A stretch of DNA of 64,000 nt from Methylophilus sp. 14 (GTDB lineage Bacteria > Pseudomonadota > Gammaproteobacteria > Burkholderiales > Methylophilaceae): positions 124,001 through 188,000 of the forward strand of contig NZ_JADKYS010000002.1 in assembly GCF_015354345.1 (NCBI RefSeq). The letters are read 5' to 3'. The notes under the pieces are model-generated. The model saw only the letters and a list, made by a program, of their open reading frames with translations, did not search any database and was not told the origin of the DNA. Within the stretch, counting starts at the first letter, position 1; every line of letters begins with the position of its first letter. A program made the position numbers and the translations under genes. Below are positions 17,164 through 26,358 of this stretch, piece by piece.

Positions 17164-17994
17164 ATGAAAATCGCATTGTCTCCACAAGATCAGGTCATAC
17201 GCAAACGCGCAGCGGTGTTGTCTGTGCTCATGCATGTGCTGCTATTCCTGGGCATGATCTTTATGGTCGACTGGAAAGCGGTGCACGTGAGTCCTAGCGT
17301 GATGGAAGCCACATTATGGGACAGTTTGCCCAGCAAACAGCCCTCCAAAGCGCTGACTAAACCTGTGGAACCACCGCCTCCGCCGCCACCACCTGAGCCT
17401 AAGCCAGAACCCAAACCACCTGAGCCTAAGCCGCCGGAAAAAGCACCGCCGCCGGAGCCGCAAGTCAAACAGGCGGAACAAGAGGCCGACATTGCACTCA
17501 AAAAACGGGAAGATGAGAAAAAACGCCTGTTAGAAGAAGAGAAAAAGAAAGAACTTGAGCAGAAAAAGCAGGAAGAAAAGCTGAAAAAAATTCAGGAAGC
17601 GCTGCGCAAGCAAGAGGAAGAAGACAAGCTGAAGAAAATCCAGGACGCCCTGCGTCAACAGGATATGGATGCACAGCAGTCAGCCGCTGCGGCAGCGGTT
17701 GACCCTTCTGTGCTCAACTACTATATGGGGCTGATGAGCCGTAAAATTCGCAATAATGTGAACTCTGGCTTGTGTCCAGTGACCAACCCAGAACTATTGG
17801 TTGACATACAAATGACCAATTCGGGTGATATATCTGGCATGCCCAAGCTGGTTAAAGGGTCTGGCGATGCCGTGTGTGATGATGCGGTCATCCGTGCCAT
17901 TCTTGCGGCAAAACCGTTTGATATGCCCGACGATCCGGCTGCGCGCAAGAGGATGGTGGATCAGATACGTTTGAAGTTCAGGCCGCGTAGCTAA
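17164..17994 (+). CDS. tolA: Cell envelope integrity protein TolA
   Basis: A 276-residue protein with the three TolA domains: an N-terminal membrane anchor (about 15-36), a long Pro-rich then Lys/Glu/Gln-rich helical domain (about 60-175, with a seven-proline run), and a C-terminal domain with two Cys (LCPVTN and AVCDD) that binds TolB, colicins and phage in relatives. TolA links the inner membrane motor to Pal at the outer membrane. It is shorter than E. coli TolA (421), mainly in the helical domain, as is usual in betaproteobacteria. Confidence 0.92.
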   Translation: MKIALSPQDQVIRKRAAVLSVLMHVLLFLGMIFMVDWKAVHVSPSVMEATLWDSLPSKQPSKALTKPVEPPPPPPPPEPKPEPKPPEPKPPEKAPPPEPQVKQAEQEADIALKKREDEKKRLLEEEKKKELEQKKQEEKLKKIQEALRKQEEEDKLKKIQDALRQQDMDAQQSAAAAAVDPSVLNYYMGLMSRKIRNNVNSGLCPVTNPELLVDIQMTNSGDISGMPKLVKGSGDAVCDDAVIRAILAAKPFDMPDDPAARKRMVDQIRLKFRPRS

Positions 17995-18052
17995 TACAGC
18001 CATGACGGTGAACACGCTTTTCGTTATAATTCTTGTCTATAAGCAAACCAAA

Positions 18053-19387
18053 ATGAATAAAACTGTGACCATGCAAAACTTCAAAAATGGTTTGATCCAT
18101 TTTTTGTCTCAAACAATCGGTGCTGGCGTACTGCTCTGGATGTTTGCGCTTCCCGCCCAGGCTGCCCTCGAACTTGAGATCAGTGGCGGTAGCGCGATCC
18201 AGATTCCGGTCGCGATTTTGCCTATGGCTGAATCCGGCGCGACGTCATCCGGCAGCCGTTTGCATGAAATCATCAGCAATGACCTGCGCGGCAGCGGCAT
18301 GTTCCGCATTATCAATACCAGCGGCATGCCTGCCTTGCCAACCAGCGCCTCACAAATTAAATATACCGACTGGACCGCACTCAAAGCACAAGGCCTGAGC
18401 CTGGGCGAGGTGCAGCAGGTGGGTGGTAATTTGAAAGTGTCTGTACAAGTGATGGATGTGTTGCGCCAGACCGCCTTGTTGCAACTGACTTACACTGTTT
18501 CCCCTAGCCAATACCGCCATGTGGCACACCTGATTGCCGACCAGATCTATGAAAAGTTTACCGGCCAGCCAGGGGCGTTTTCGACACGTATCGCCTACGT
18601 GACCAAGGTAGGGAAACGTTTCACCTTGCAGATCGCAGATTACGATGGCTTTAATGCGCAAACGCTGGTGTCCTCCAATGAGCCGATTATTTCCCCAGCC
18701 TGGTCGCCAGATGGCAGCAAAATGGCGTATGTCTCGTTTGAGAAAAAGAAGCCGATTGTATTTGTGCAATCGCTGTATACCGGCGAACGCAAAATAGTGG
18801 CCAATTTTAAAGGTAATAACAGTGCGCCAGCCTGGTCGCCAGATGGCAGCAAATTGGCCGTGGTGCTGACGTATGGGGCTAACTCGCAGATTTATACCAT
18901 TTCTGCCGATGGCTCCAATTTGCAGCAAGTGACCAAGAGCAGCTCCATTGATACTGAGCCTGCCTTCTCACCTGATGGCCAATCGATTTATTTCAGTTCT
19001 GACCGTGGTGGACGCCCACAGATTTATAAAGTGCCCGCGTCAGGCGGCTCTGCCTCTCGTGTGACATTTGAAGGTAGTTATAATGTGAGTCCGCGCTTTT
19101 CACCAGATGGCAAATACCTGACCTATATCCGCAATGACGGCGGTGCGTTCAAGGTGGCGGTGCAGGATTTGGGCACTGGTGATGTGAAGGTGCTGAGCAC
19201 CGGCTCGCAAGATGAATCGCCCAGCTTTGCCCCTAATTCGCGTACCATTATGTACGCAACCCGTGTTGGCGGCAAAGGTACGCTGGCGACCGTCACTGTT
19301 GATGGTTTGGTCCGACAGCGCTTGTCCGAAGCGGGCGGAGATATTCGTGAACCTGCCTGGGGACCTGCTCAAGCAGCGCCCAAGTAG
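18053..19387 (+). CDS. tolB: Tol-Pal system beta-propeller protein TolB
   Basis: A 444-residue periplasmic protein: signal peptide to about residue 41 (ending FALPAQAAL), an N-terminal alpha/beta domain, and a C-terminal propeller with WD40-like PD40 repeats (PAWSPDGSKMAYVS, PAWSPDGSKLAVVL, PAFSPDGQSIYFSS, PRFSPDGKYLTYIR). TolB binds Pal and TolA. The start is uncertain: 18053 and 18071 both give a signal peptide, and neither has a good ribosome binding site. A codon at 18002 would add 17 residues but lies before a TATAAT box (18025-18030) that may be an internal promoter. Confidence 0.92.
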   Translation: MNKTVTMQNFKNGLIHFLSQTIGAGVLLWMFALPAQAALELEISGGSAIQIPVAILPMAESGATSSGSRLHEIISNDLRGSGMFRIINTSGMPALPTSASQIKYTDWTALKAQGLSLGEVQQVGGNLKVSVQVMDVLRQTALLQLTYTVSPSQYRHVAHLIADQIYEKFTGQPGAFSTRIAYVTKVGKRFTLQIADYDGFNAQTLVSSNEPIISPAWSPDGSKMAYVSFEKKKPIVFVQSLYTGERKIVANFKGNNSAPAWSPDGSKLAVVLTYGANSQIYTISADGSNLQQVTKSSSIDTEPAFSPDGQSIYFSSDRGGRPQIYKVPASGGSASRVTFEGSYNVSPRFSPDGKYLTYIRNDGGAFKVAVQDLGTGDVKVLSTGSQDESPSFAPNSRTIMYATRVGGKGTLATVTVDGLVRQRLSEAGGDIREPAWGPAQAAPK

Positions 19388-19433
19388 GCTATCCGTGGTC
19401 AATCTATTTAGTCACTCATTTTAAGGAGAAAGT

Positions 19434-19988
19434 ATGAACAAGACAATTTGGACAGTTGCAGCACTTGCATTGGTGTTGACTGCTTGTAAAAGCACCCCGA
19501 TGAACCCAGCTAAAGTGGAAGACTCCAGCGTGACTCGCCCGATGACGAACTCACAAGGCAAATCAGGCGCTGACAGCTCTGCCAGCACCGACAAAATCAA
19601 CATCAAAACTGTCGACGTTGACACTAGCAAAGATGAGTTGAGCGCTGCTGAGTTGGCAAAACGTCAAGTATTCTTTGACTATGACAGCGATGCGATTCGT
19701 GAAGAGTACAAAGCACTGGTGGCTAACCACGCTAAATACCTGGTGGCTCACCCGCAAACTAAAGTGGTGCTGCAAGGCAACACCGATGAGCGCGGTACAC
19801 ACGAGTACAACCTGGCATTGGGCCAACGCCGTTCAGTCGCTGTTAAAAATGCGCTGAATGTGTTGGGCGTAAGTGATAGCCAAATCGAAACAGTTAGCTA
19901 CGGTGAAGAGCGTTCCAAGCAAAACTGCGCAGATGACGGTTGCTTCCAGCAAGACCGTCGCGTAGACATCGTCTATGCAGGTCAGTAA
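19434..19988 (+). CDS. pal: Peptidoglycan-associated lipoprotein Pal
   Basis: A 184-residue outer membrane lipoprotein. The lipobox is LTAC (Cys18), followed by a flexible region and an OmpA-like peptidoglycan-binding domain (about 75-184) with QGNTDERGTHEYNLALGQRR, which holds the Asp and Arg that bind diaminopimelate. Pal anchors the outer membrane to peptidoglycan and is recycled by Tol. A good AAGGAG ribosome binding site precedes ATG. The stop overlaps the ybgF start by 14 bases. Confidence 0.95.
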   Translation: MNKTIWTVAALALVLTACKSTPMNPAKVEDSSVTRPMTNSQGKSGADSSASTDKINIKTVDVDTSKDELSAAELAKRQVFFDYDSDAIREEYKALVANHAKYLVAHPQTKVVLQGNTDERGTHEYNLALGQRRSVAVKNALNVLGVSDSQIETVSYGEERSKQNCADDGCFQQDRRVDIVYAGQ

Positions 19989-20838
19989 TTTGCGGCTCTC
20001 TGCTGCTTTGATCGCCTTGGGGCTGGCTGTTTCATCGGCCAGCCAGGCGGCTTTGTTTGATGACACCGAGGCCAGAAAACGGATTCTCGAGCTGGAAAAC
20101 AGGCAAACATCTGATCATGATGCGCAACAAAAAGCCATCACTGACCTGACGCGTACCCAGCAATCGCTGGACCGGCGTGTGCAAAGCCTGGAAGCCCTGA
20201 TTAATGGTAAGGGCTTGCTGGATATGCAAAACCAGCTGGAACAGATCAGGCAAGATGTGGCGCAGCTCAAGGGCGACCTTGAGGTGGTAACTCACCAGCT
20301 GGAAGATATGCGTACCAAGCAAAGTGCTTCATACACTGACCTTGATACACGTGTACGCAAGCTGGAAACGCTGGCGCAGTCTGTGACCAGTGGTCAAATG
20401 CCGGTGTCCTCTGCTAACGGTAACGGTAGTGGTGATGCCAAGCCTGACGTTTCACAGCAGGAATCGAGTGCCTTTGCTGAGGCGGAGTCTTTAAACCAGG
20501 CAGGTAAGTACAAAGAGGCATTTAATGCTTATGATGCTTTTTTGAAAAACCACGCGGCGAGCAAGCTGGCACCTGATGCACTGTATGGCATGGGTTACAC
20601 CCAGTTTGCATTGAAGAGCTACAAATCGTCTGCTGCGACGCAGCAGAAGTTTTTGGATAGCTATGCTACACATGCGTTGGCGCCCAATGCCATGCTCAAT
20701 CTAGCGAACAGCCAGATTCAGTTGGGGCAGATTCCGGCCGCCAAAAAGACCTTGAAGGACTTGATTGCGGCTTATCCCTCAGCTGAGGTGACGCCAAGTG
20801 CGCAAAAACGTTTGAAGGTGCTGGAAAGTATCAAATAG
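19975..20838 (+). CDS. cpoB: Tol-Pal system coordinator YbgF/CpoB
   Basis: A 287-residue periplasmic protein with a signal peptide (about 1-26), an N-terminal coiled coil that trimerises (about 30-125, with SLDRRVQSLEALING heptads) and C-terminal TPR repeats (about 165-287: FAEAESLNQAGKYKEAFNAY, LAPDALYGMGYTQFALKSYK, APNAMLNLANSQIQLGQ). CpoB ties Tol function to PBP1B-driven peptidoglycan synthesis. It overlaps pal and closes the tol-pal cluster; a terminator follows. Confidence 0.92.
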   Translation: MQVSNLRLSAALIALGLAVSSASQAALFDDTEARKRILELENRQTSDHDAQQKAITDLTRTQQSLDRRVQSLEALINGKGLLDMQNQLEQIRQDVAQLKGDLEVVTHQLEDMRTKQSASYTDLDTRVRKLETLAQSVTSGQMPVSSANGNGSGDAKPDVSQQESSAFAEAESLNQAGKYKEAFNAYDAFLKNHAASKLAPDALYGMGYTQFALKSYKSSAATQQKFLDSYATHALAPNAMLNLANSQIQLGQIPAAKKTLKDLIAAYPSAEVTPSAQKRLKVLESIK

Positions 20839-20880
20839 CAGATTTTCGTTATTGAAATTACTTTATTTCGGCGATAATAG

Positions 20881-20914
20881 CGGGCAGATAGCAATATCTG
20901 CCCGTTTATTTTTT
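20881..20914 (+). terminator. Rho-independent terminator between cpoB and queE
   Basis: A perfect 10-bp stem (CGGGCAGATA/TATCTGCCCG) with a 4-nt loop, then TTTATTTTTT. It ends the tol-pal transcript and sits only 9 bp before the queE start, so queE expression depends on read-through or on a promoter overlapping this region. Confidence 0.88.
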
Positions 20915-20922
20915 GCATCCCC

Positions 20923-21564
20923 ATGACCACACTCAGAATTTTCGAGATTTTCTATTCCTTGCAGGGCGAAAGCTCACGCGTTGGCCTGCCTACCATTTTT
21001 ATCCGTCTGACCGGTTGCCCACTACGCTGTGGCTATTGTGATACCGAATACGCGTTTAAAGGCGGCAGCAATATGACGCTGGATGAGATCATGCAGCAGA
21101 TTGCTGCTTACGGCACACCTTATGTCTGTGTGACCGGTGGCGAGCCATTGGCACAAAAGCCATGCATCGAATTGTTGACCCGCTTGAGTGATGCCGGTTA
21201 CCAGGTGTCACTGGAGACCAGTGGCGCCATGGATATTGCACCCGTCGACCAGCGCGTCAAAGTGGTGATGGACATTAAAACGCCCGGCTCGGGTGAGGTT
21301 GAAAAAAACCGCTGGGAAAACCTGCCACTGCTGAAAGCGGGAGACGAAGTGAAGTGGGTGATTTGTAGTCGCGAAGATTTTGACTGGGCCAAGCAGATGT
21401 TAGAAACGCGGCCGTTTCCTGCACACTGCGACCAGTTGTTTTCACCGAGTTTTCATGATGTGAGTGGCGAAACACTGGCCAGCTGGATTTTGCAGGACCA
21501 CCTCAAGGTGCGTATGCAATTGCAATTGCACAAAATCCTCTGGGGCGAGAAACAAGGAGTTTAA
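20923..21564 (+). CDS. queE: 7-carboxy-7-deazaguanine synthase QueE
   Basis: A 213-residue radical SAM enzyme of queuosine and 7-deazapurine synthesis. It converts carboxytetrahydropterin to 7-carboxy-7-deazaguanine. The cluster motif C32-x3-C36-x2-C39 lies in [14 protein letters not shown], preceded by [14 protein letters not shown], which is typical of QueE. The SAM-binding [10 protein letters not shown] follows at about 72-81. It is 2 bp upstream of queC, the next pathway enzyme. Confidence 0.93.
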   Translation: MTTLRIFEIFYSLQGESSRVGLPTIFIRLTGCPLRCGYCDTEYAFKGGSNMTLDEIMQQIAAYGTPYVCVTGGEPLAQKPCIELLTRLSDAGYQVSLETSGAMDIAPVDQRVKVVMDIKTPGSGEVEKNRWENLPLLKAGDEVKWVICSREDFDWAKQMLETRPFPAHCDQLFSPSFHDVSGETLASWILQDHLKVRMQLQLHKILWGEKQGV

Positions 21565-21566
21565 GT

Positions 21567-22268
21567 TTGCTTGCAACACAAAAACCAAAAGCCGTTATTT
21601 TGCTCTCTGGCGGGCTGGATTCCAGTACCGTGCTGGCAATTGCTAAATCCCAAGGCTATGACTGCTACTGCCTGAGTCTGGACTACCACCAGCGCCATAA
21701 TGTGGAGTTGTTGGCGGCGCAACGCGTGGCGACTGCGCTGGGAGCGACCGAGCATAAAACCGTGCAACTGGATTTGTCGCTGTTTGGCGGCTCTGCGCTC
21801 ACTGACAGCAGTATCGCTGTGCCCGAGCAGGAATCGCAAGGTATTCCCGTGACGTATGTGCCTGCGCGCAACACTATTATGCTATCTCTGGCATTGGCCT
21901 GGGCCGAGGTGTTGCAGGCACGTGATATTTTTATCGGCGTCAATGCGCTGGATTATTCAGGTTACCCGGATTGCCGTGGTGAATATGTCAAAGCTTTCCA
22001 GCAAATGGCTAACCTGGCAACCAAGGCCGCGGTAGAAGGACAGACCATCACCGTGCATGCACCATTGATTGATATGACCAAGGCGGATATTATTCGCAGC
22101 GGCCATGCGCTGGGGCTAGATTACGGGTTAACCGTCTCTTGCTACCAGGCCAATCAGCAGGGCGCTGCCTGTGGTGTATGTGACTCCTGCCGTTTCCGCA
22201 AGGCAGGGTTCGCCCAAGCCGGGGTAGTTGATCCTACACCGTATGTAGGCACATCTTCTGGTGCGTGA
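21567..22268 (+). CDS. queC: 7-cyano-7-deazaguanine synthase QueC
   Basis: A 233-residue ATP-dependent enzyme that turns 7-carboxy-7-deazaguanine into preQ0. The PP-loop is [13 protein letters not shown] (about 12-24), and the C-terminal zinc site is [17 protein letters not shown]. The start codon is TTG at 21567, supported by a perfect AAGGAG site (21554-21559) seven bases upstream and by the lack of a nearby ATG. It forms a pair with queE. Confidence 0.93.
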   Translation: MLATQKPKAVILLSGGLDSSTVLAIAKSQGYDCYCLSLDYHQRHNVELLAAQRVATALGATEHKTVQLDLSLFGGSALTDSSIAVPEQESQGIPVTYVPARNTIMLSLALAWAEVLQARDIFIGVNALDYSGYPDCRGEYVKAFQQMANLATKAAVEGQTITVHAPLIDMTKADIIRSGHALGLDYGLTVSCYQANQQGAACGVCDSCRFRKAGFAQAGVVDPTPYVGTSSGA

Positions 22269-22275
22269 AAAACAC

Positions 22276-22305
22276 TTGCCATGCTTTGATAATATCAAGT
22301 ATAAT
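22276..22305 (+). promoter_or_regulatory. Promoter of the rpsP-rimM-trmD-rplS operon
   Basis: TTGCCA (22276-22281), an 18-bp spacer and TATAAT (22300-22305), about 45 bp before rpsP. Confidence 0.7.
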
Positions 22306-22349
22306 CCGCGCCTTTCTGCAAAGAAATTCAATTTTAAGAGAACAAGATT

Positions 22350-22802
22350 ATGGTCGTTATTCGTTTATCACGTGGTGGCTCCAAAAAGAACCCGTTTTAC
22401 AGCGTAGTTGTGGCAGAGTCCCGCAACCGTCGTGACGGTCGTTTTATCGAGCGCGTTGGTTTCTACAATCCATCTGCACGCGCTGGCGCTGAAGGCTTGC
22501 GTATCGATGAAGCACGTACACGATACTGGGTGGACAACGGTGCACAACTGTCTGACACCGTGGCTCGTTTGGTAAAATTCCACGCTAAAGGCGCTGAAGG
22601 TATGGCTGCTGTTAAAGCTAAAGAAGTTGCCAAGGCCGAAGCTGCTAAAGAAAAAGCAATCGCTGAAGCTGCTGCTAAAGTGAAAGCTGAAGCTGACGCC
22701 GCTGCTGCAGAAGCTGCCGCTAAAGCCAAAGCAGATGCTGAAGCTGAAGCTGCTGCCGCTGCGGAAGCCGCTGCTGCTGCTGAAACACCAGCTGCTGAGT
22801 AA
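22350..22802 (+). CDS. rpsP: 30S ribosomal protein S16 with long Ala-rich C-terminal extension
   Basis: A 150-residue protein. The first 82 residues are normal S16 ([33 protein letters not shown]), a small-subunit assembly protein that binds 16S rRNA. Residues 83-150 are an extension of Ala, Lys and Glu in helix-forming repeats ([20 protein letters not shown] and so on), turning from Lys-rich to acidic at the end. Typical S16 is 80-90 residues, so the tail nearly doubles it. The reading frame is intact and the stop is followed at 22 bp by rimM, so this is not a fusion artefact. Confidence 0.95.
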   Translation: MVVIRLSRGGSKKNPFYSVVVAESRNRRDGRFIERVGFYNPSARAGAEGLRIDEARTRYWVDNGAQLSDTVARLVKFHAKGAEGMAAVKAKEVAKAEAAKEKAIAEAAAKVKAEADAAAAEAAAKAKADAEAEAAAAAEAAAAAETPAAE

Positions 22803-22824
22803 TTGTTTCCGCGCCTGAGTTTAT

Positions 22825-23376
22825 ATGGCGTCTGAGAACATGGTCGTAATGGGGCGCATCGTCGCCCCATATGGCGTTTATGGCTGGGTCAAAGTGGTGC
22901 CGGACACCGAATACCTCGATGGCTTGCTGGATTACGATGCCTGGTGGGTAGGTAAAGCTCCTGACTGGCGTGAAGTCACGGTTGAGCAAGCCAAGCTGCA
23001 TAATGATGTATTGCTGATCAAGCTGGCGGGTGTTGCTGATCGCGATGCTGCGTTTAGCCTCAAGGGGCAACAAATTGCGGTGCCGCGTGAGTCGTTGCCT
23101 GAGCCTGAAGACGGTGAGTATTACTGGTCTGACTTGATTGGGCTGAGTGTGACCAACACTGAAGGTGTGGCATTTGGCAACATCACGCAAGTGTTTGAAA
23201 CCGGCGCCAATGACGTGATTGTGGTGCGTGAAGCGCAACCGACCAGTGTCAAGGGCAAAGACGGTAAGCTGCGCGAAGAATATCGTGAACGCTTGATTCC
23301 GTTTACCAGCGATGCCGTGCCAGAGGTGAATATAAAAGCTGGGACGGTGCTGGTGGATTGGGATGCTGATTTTTAA
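22825..23376 (+). CDS. rimM: 16S rRNA processing protein RimM
   Basis: A 183-residue ribosome maturation factor acting on the 30S head near S19. The N-terminal RimM domain starts with [18 protein letters not shown], and the C-terminal PRC-barrel domain begins about residue 97 with [14 protein letters not shown]. It contains the usual ANDVIVV motif. It is in the canonical rpsP-rimM-trmD-rplS operon, with 22 bp and 14 bp to its neighbours. Confidence 0.95.
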   Translation: MASENMVVMGRIVAPYGVYGWVKVVPDTEYLDGLLDYDAWWVGKAPDWREVTVEQAKLHNDVLLIKLAGVADRDAAFSLKGQQIAVPRESLPEPEDGEYYWSDLIGLSVTNTEGVAFGNITQVFETGANDVIVVREAQPTSVKGKDGKLREEYRERLIPFTSDAVPEVNIKAGTVLVDWDADF

Positions 23377-23390
23377 AGAAAGCGCAGCTC

Positions 23391-24134
23391 ATGATGCAGA
23401 TTGAAGTCATCAGTTTGTTTCCTGAGATGTTTGCAGCACTGACTGAATATGGCATTACCAGCCGTGCCAGACAGCGTGGGTTGTATCAGTTAACACTGAC
23501 CAATCCTCGGCAATATACGCAGGACGTGCATCATACGGTGGATGACAGGCCTTATGGTGGTGGTCCCGGCATGGTGATGCTGGCAGAGCCGTTGGCTGCT
23601 GCCATTGGTGATGCCAAAGCGCGTTTGCAGGCGCAAGGGATTGCGCCCAGGGTGGTGCATTTATCACCGCGTGGCAAACCGCTGACGCACGAGAAAGTGT
23701 TGCAGCTCAAAGAATGTCAGGGGCTGGTGTTGTTAGCCAGTCGCTATGAAGGCGTAGACCAGCGTGTGCTGGATACACTGGTGGATGAAGAAGTCTCCAT
23801 TGGTGACTATGTGTTAAGTGGTGGTGAGTTGCCCGCCATGGTGTTGCTGGATGCGATTATTCGGCAATTACCAGGTGCGTTGGGGGATGCCGATTCGGCG
23901 CAGGAAGATTCATTTGTGAATGGCCTGCTCGATTATCCGCACTACACGCGCCCGGAAGAATTTGCAGGATTAAAGGTGCCCGAAGTATTACTCTCCGGGC
24001 ATCATGAAAAGATTAGACAATGGCGATTACAGCAATCGCTACTGCTAACCAGGGCAAAACGCCCTGATTTATTGGCCGCAAGGCCGTTGACGAAAGAAGA
24101 GGCTAGGCTACTCAAAGAGTGCCAAGGCAATTGA
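23391..24134 (+). CDS. trmD: tRNA (guanine-N1)-methyltransferase TrmD
   Basis: A 247-residue SPOUT methyltransferase that makes m1G37 in tRNAs. The trefoil-knot SAM site is visible as [13 protein letters not shown] and [14 protein letters not shown]; the start [11 protein letters not shown] and the [10 protein letters not shown] loop are diagnostic. Two adjacent ATGs are possible starts (23391 and 23394). It is separated from rplS by 168 bp, wider than usual, because a structured repeat lies between them. Confidence 0.95.
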   Translation: MMQIEVISLFPEMFAALTEYGITSRARQRGLYQLTLTNPRQYTQDVHHTVDDRPYGGGPGMVMLAEPLAAAIGDAKARLQAQGIAPRVVHLSPRGKPLTHEKVLQLKECQGLVLLASRYEGVDQRVLDTLVDEEVSIGDYVLSGGELPAMVLLDAIIRQLPGALGDADSAQEDSFVNGLLDYPHYTRPEEFAGLKVPEVLLSGHHEKIRQWRLQQSLLLTRAKRPDLLAARPLTKEEARLLKECQGN

Positions 24135-24150
24135 GTCAAGAGCGAGCGTG

Positions 24151-24256
24151 ATTGGATACAAGGCGCGCGGCGCGCAAACACCGGAATGTACTGGAGTACA
24201 TGAGGATGTTGAGCACCGTGCAACGCAGTAGACGGCACGCGTAGTCTTGAATAAAT
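24151..24256. repeat. Structured intergenic repeat (MITE-like) between trmD and rplS
   Basis: The 168-bp trmD-rplS gap contains an element with dyad-like ends (left TACAAGGCGCGCGGCGCGC, right GACGGCACGCGTAGTCTTG, imperfect complements) and a perfect internal hairpin TGTACT-GG-AGTACA at 24187-24200. It has no start or ribosome binding site and no second copy in this window. The shape resembles short dispersed palindromic elements of betaproteobacterial genomes; that identification is from memory of the style, not a match I could run. Confidence 0.5.
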
Positions 24257-24302
24257 GGTCTTGGGAGTAGGAACGAGCTCTTTACAATTAAAAGGAACCG
24301 AT

Positions 24303-24692
24303 ATGGCAGACATTATCAAAATGTTAGAGCAAGAAGAAATTGCTCGTTTAAACAAAACCATCCCTAGCTTTGCGCCAGGCGACACCGTGATCGTTGGTGT
24401 AAACGTGGTTGAAGGTACACGTAAACGTGTGCAGGCTTACGAAGGCGTAGTCATCGCTATCCGTAACCGTGGCCTGAACTCCTCATTTATCGTGCGTAAA
24501 ATCTCTTCAGGCGAAGGCGTTGAGCGTACATTCCAGACTTACTCTCCACAAATCGCTTCTATCGAAGTGAAACGCCGTGGTGATGTTCGCCGCGCTAAAC
24601 TGTACTACTTGCGTGAGCGTTCAGGTAAATCTGCACGTATTAAAGAAAAATTGGTTGCTCGCGAGAAAGACATCGCTGCAAACAACGCTTAA
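24303..24692 (+). CDS. rplS: 50S ribosomal protein L19
   Basis: A 129-residue large-subunit protein at the 30S-50S interface. Typical segments are [37 protein letters not shown] and the basic C-terminal [12 protein letters not shown]-like region. The start [13 protein letters not shown] at 24303 follows an AAGGAACC ribosome binding site; further upstream in-frame codons lie in the repeat. It closes the rpsP operon and is followed by a strong terminator. Confidence 0.95.
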   Translation: MADIIKMLEQEEIARLNKTIPSFAPGDTVIVGVNVVEGTRKRVQAYEGVVIAIRNRGLNSSFIVRKISSGEGVERTFQTYSPQIASIEVKRRGDVRRAKLYYLRERSGKSARIKEKLVAREKDIAANNA

Positions 24693-24704
24693 TTTAAACG
24701 TTGC

Positions 24705-24736
24705 ACAAAAAAGCCCTTCATCAGAAGGGCTTTTTT
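24705..24736 (+). terminator. Rho-independent terminator after rplS
   Basis: Stem AAGCCCTTC/GAAGGGCTT with a 4-nt loop and a six-T tract. Confidence 0.93.
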
Positions 24737-24795
24737 ATTGTCATGGCACATTGACGCTGGTTGCAGCCGGGGCGAGATTACAGTTTAATACGCTC

Positions 24796-25272
24796 ATGAA
24801 GAGCCTTGATGATGAACTTGATGCCTTGGTCCCGGCGCCTTTTGGCTTCGTTGGCGTGCGTTGCGATGAGCTGGGGGAAACGTTGCAGTTTTTATTGCAT
24901 GCCTTACCAGTCAGGCCTAAGCCTCATCAACGTGCGCAAGCCGTGGCTAACCAGGTAGCCGCTTACCTCGAGCATCCAGACCACGTTTGGCAGCCGATAG
25001 TCTCGCAGCGCGGCACGCCGTTCCAGCAACGTGTCTGGCAAGCCATGCGCGAGATTCCCGTGGGTGAAACGCGCACCTATAGCCAGTTAGCCGCTGCCGT
25101 ACGGTCTGGTCCGCGTGCAGTCGCTAATGCCTGTGGCGCCAATCCCTTACCTTTGTTTAATCCTTGCCACCGTATTGTCGCCAGCAACGGCCTGGGTGGC
25201 TTTATGCAAGGCATAGACGGCGGCCTGGAAATCAAACGCTGGTTGTTGGCACACGAGCAGCGACGCAAGTAA
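24796..25272 (+). CDS. ogt: Methylated-DNA--protein-cysteine methyltransferase
   Basis: A 158-residue suicide repair protein that takes methyl groups from O6-methylguanine. The active site NPCHRIV (Cys124) and the helix-turn-helix GETRTYSQLAAAVRSGPRAV with its Arg finger are intact. The N-terminal ribonuclease-like domain is short (about 1-70). The ATG at 24796 is used; the frame is open further upstream into rplS DNA, and a TTG-initiated protein 14 codons longer cannot be excluded. It ends 8 bp before xerD. Confidence 0.88.
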   Translation: MKSLDDELDALVPAPFGFVGVRCDELGETLQFLLHALPVRPKPHQRAQAVANQVAAYLEHPDHVWQPIVSQRGTPFQQRVWQAMREIPVGETRTYSQLAAAVRSGPRAVANACGANPLPLFNPCHRIVASNGLGGFMQGIDGGLEIKRWLLAHEQRRK

Positions 25273-25280
25273 GTGATCAG

Positions 25281-26216
25281 ATGCGGCAAAAAAAGAATTC
25301 TTTAGTGGCAGCGCCAGATTCGCCCCAGCCGGTCACGTTTCCTGAAATCGATACCTTTATCGACCAGCTTTGGCTGGAGGATGGCTTGTCAGCCAATACC
25401 TTATCCAGCTATCGCAATGATTTAAAGGGGTTTGCCGAGTGGTGCGGCCAACAGGCGCTGACCTTGTGGCAAGTGCAGTCACAGCATGTGCAAGCCTATT
25501 TGGCCCACCGTTTTCCATTGGTAAAAGTGCGTAGTATCAACCGCCTGATTGCCACGCTGCGCCGTTTTTATCGCTATGCCTTGCTGGCAAATCTCATCAA
25601 GCAAGATCCGACGCTGCATATTGAAGCGCCCAAGATGCCGAAATCACTACCCAAAACACTGAGTGAGTCGCAGGTGGAAGACTTACTGCATGCACCGGAT
25701 GTGAATACACCGTTGGGCTTGCGCGACCGTGCCATGCTGGAGTTGTTATATGCCAGCGGCTTGCGTGTCTCGGAGTTGGTGAATGTGAGTATTGCTGAAG
25801 TCAGCACGCAAGATGGCGTGGTACGTGTTACTGGTAAGGGTAGTAAAACGCGCTTGGTGCCCATGGGGCAAGAGGCGGCGGAATGGATAGACCGCTATTT
25901 GGCGAATGCCAGGCCGGAGATATTGAAAGGCAGCTTGAGCGACTCTGTGTTCGTCACCACACGCGGCGCGGCCATGACGCGGCATGCGTTCTGGCATATT
26001 ATCCAGCGCTATGCTTTGCAGGCGGGCATTTCACAACATATTAGCCCGCATGTGTTGCGCCATGCGTTTGCCACGCATTTATTGAATCACGGCGCAGATT
26101 TGCGCGTGGTGCAGATGCTGCTTGGGCATGCGGATATTTCTACGACGCAGATTTATACGCATGTGGCCAGGGAGCGGTTGCAGCAGTTGCATAAGGTGCA
26201 TCATCCTAGAGGGTGA
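25281..26216 (+). CDS. xerD: Site-specific tyrosine recombinase XerD
   Basis: A 311-residue tyrosine recombinase that resolves chromosome dimers at dif with XerC. The N-terminal SAM-like DNA-binding domain spans about 20-105 (LSANTLSSYRNDLKGF). The catalytic residues are all present: R162 (ASGLRVSEL), K186, H257 and R260 (HVLRHAFATH), H283 (LGHADIST) and Y292 (IYTHV). XerD is favoured over XerC by the match of the N-terminus and the length. The start follows the ogt stop; upstream in-frame codons lie within ogt. Confidence 0.92.
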   Translation: MRQKKNSLVAAPDSPQPVTFPEIDTFIDQLWLEDGLSANTLSSYRNDLKGFAEWCGQQALTLWQVQSQHVQAYLAHRFPLVKVRSINRLIATLRRFYRYALLANLIKQDPTLHIEAPKMPKSLPKTLSESQVEDLLHAPDVNTPLGLRDRAMLELLYASGLRVSELVNVSIAEVSTQDGVVRVTGKGSKTRLVPMGQEAAEWIDRYLANARPEILKGSLSDSVFVTTRGAAMTRHAFWHIIQRYALQAGISQHISPHVLRHAFATHLLNHGADLRVVQMLLGHADISTTQIYTHVARERLQQLHKVHHPRG

Positions 26217-26225
26217 TTTTTGGGG

Positions 26226-26330
26226 TTCGTCATTCCGGCGTCTGCTGGAATCCCAGCGTGGTGAGATTGCAATAAAAGGTTATTCTTTAAATTCGTTGTC
26301 TTACTCGTAGGGTGGGCATGGTTGCCCACG
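26226..26330. repeat. Cluster of small hairpin repeats downstream of xerD
   Basis: Two short palindromic motifs lie here: ATTCCGGCGTCTGCTGGAAT (26231-26250) and GTGGGCA-TGGT-TGCCCAC (26312-26329). Both resemble dispersed intergenic repeats common in proteobacterial genomes. No coding potential is evident. Confidence 0.45.
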
Positions 26331-26358
26331 CGGTTGTGGATGTTTGTTAGTTTTTTTC

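Noticed and set aside
18350-18928. A 192-residue opening on the minus strand inside tolB
   Set aside because: Antisense to the TolB propeller, which is clearly coding on the plus strand.
20839-20922. Possible preQ1 riboswitch before queE
   Set aside because: The only structure is a perfect hairpin with T tract, explained as a terminator; no preQ1-aptamer features were seen, and queE/queC make rather than take up preQ0.
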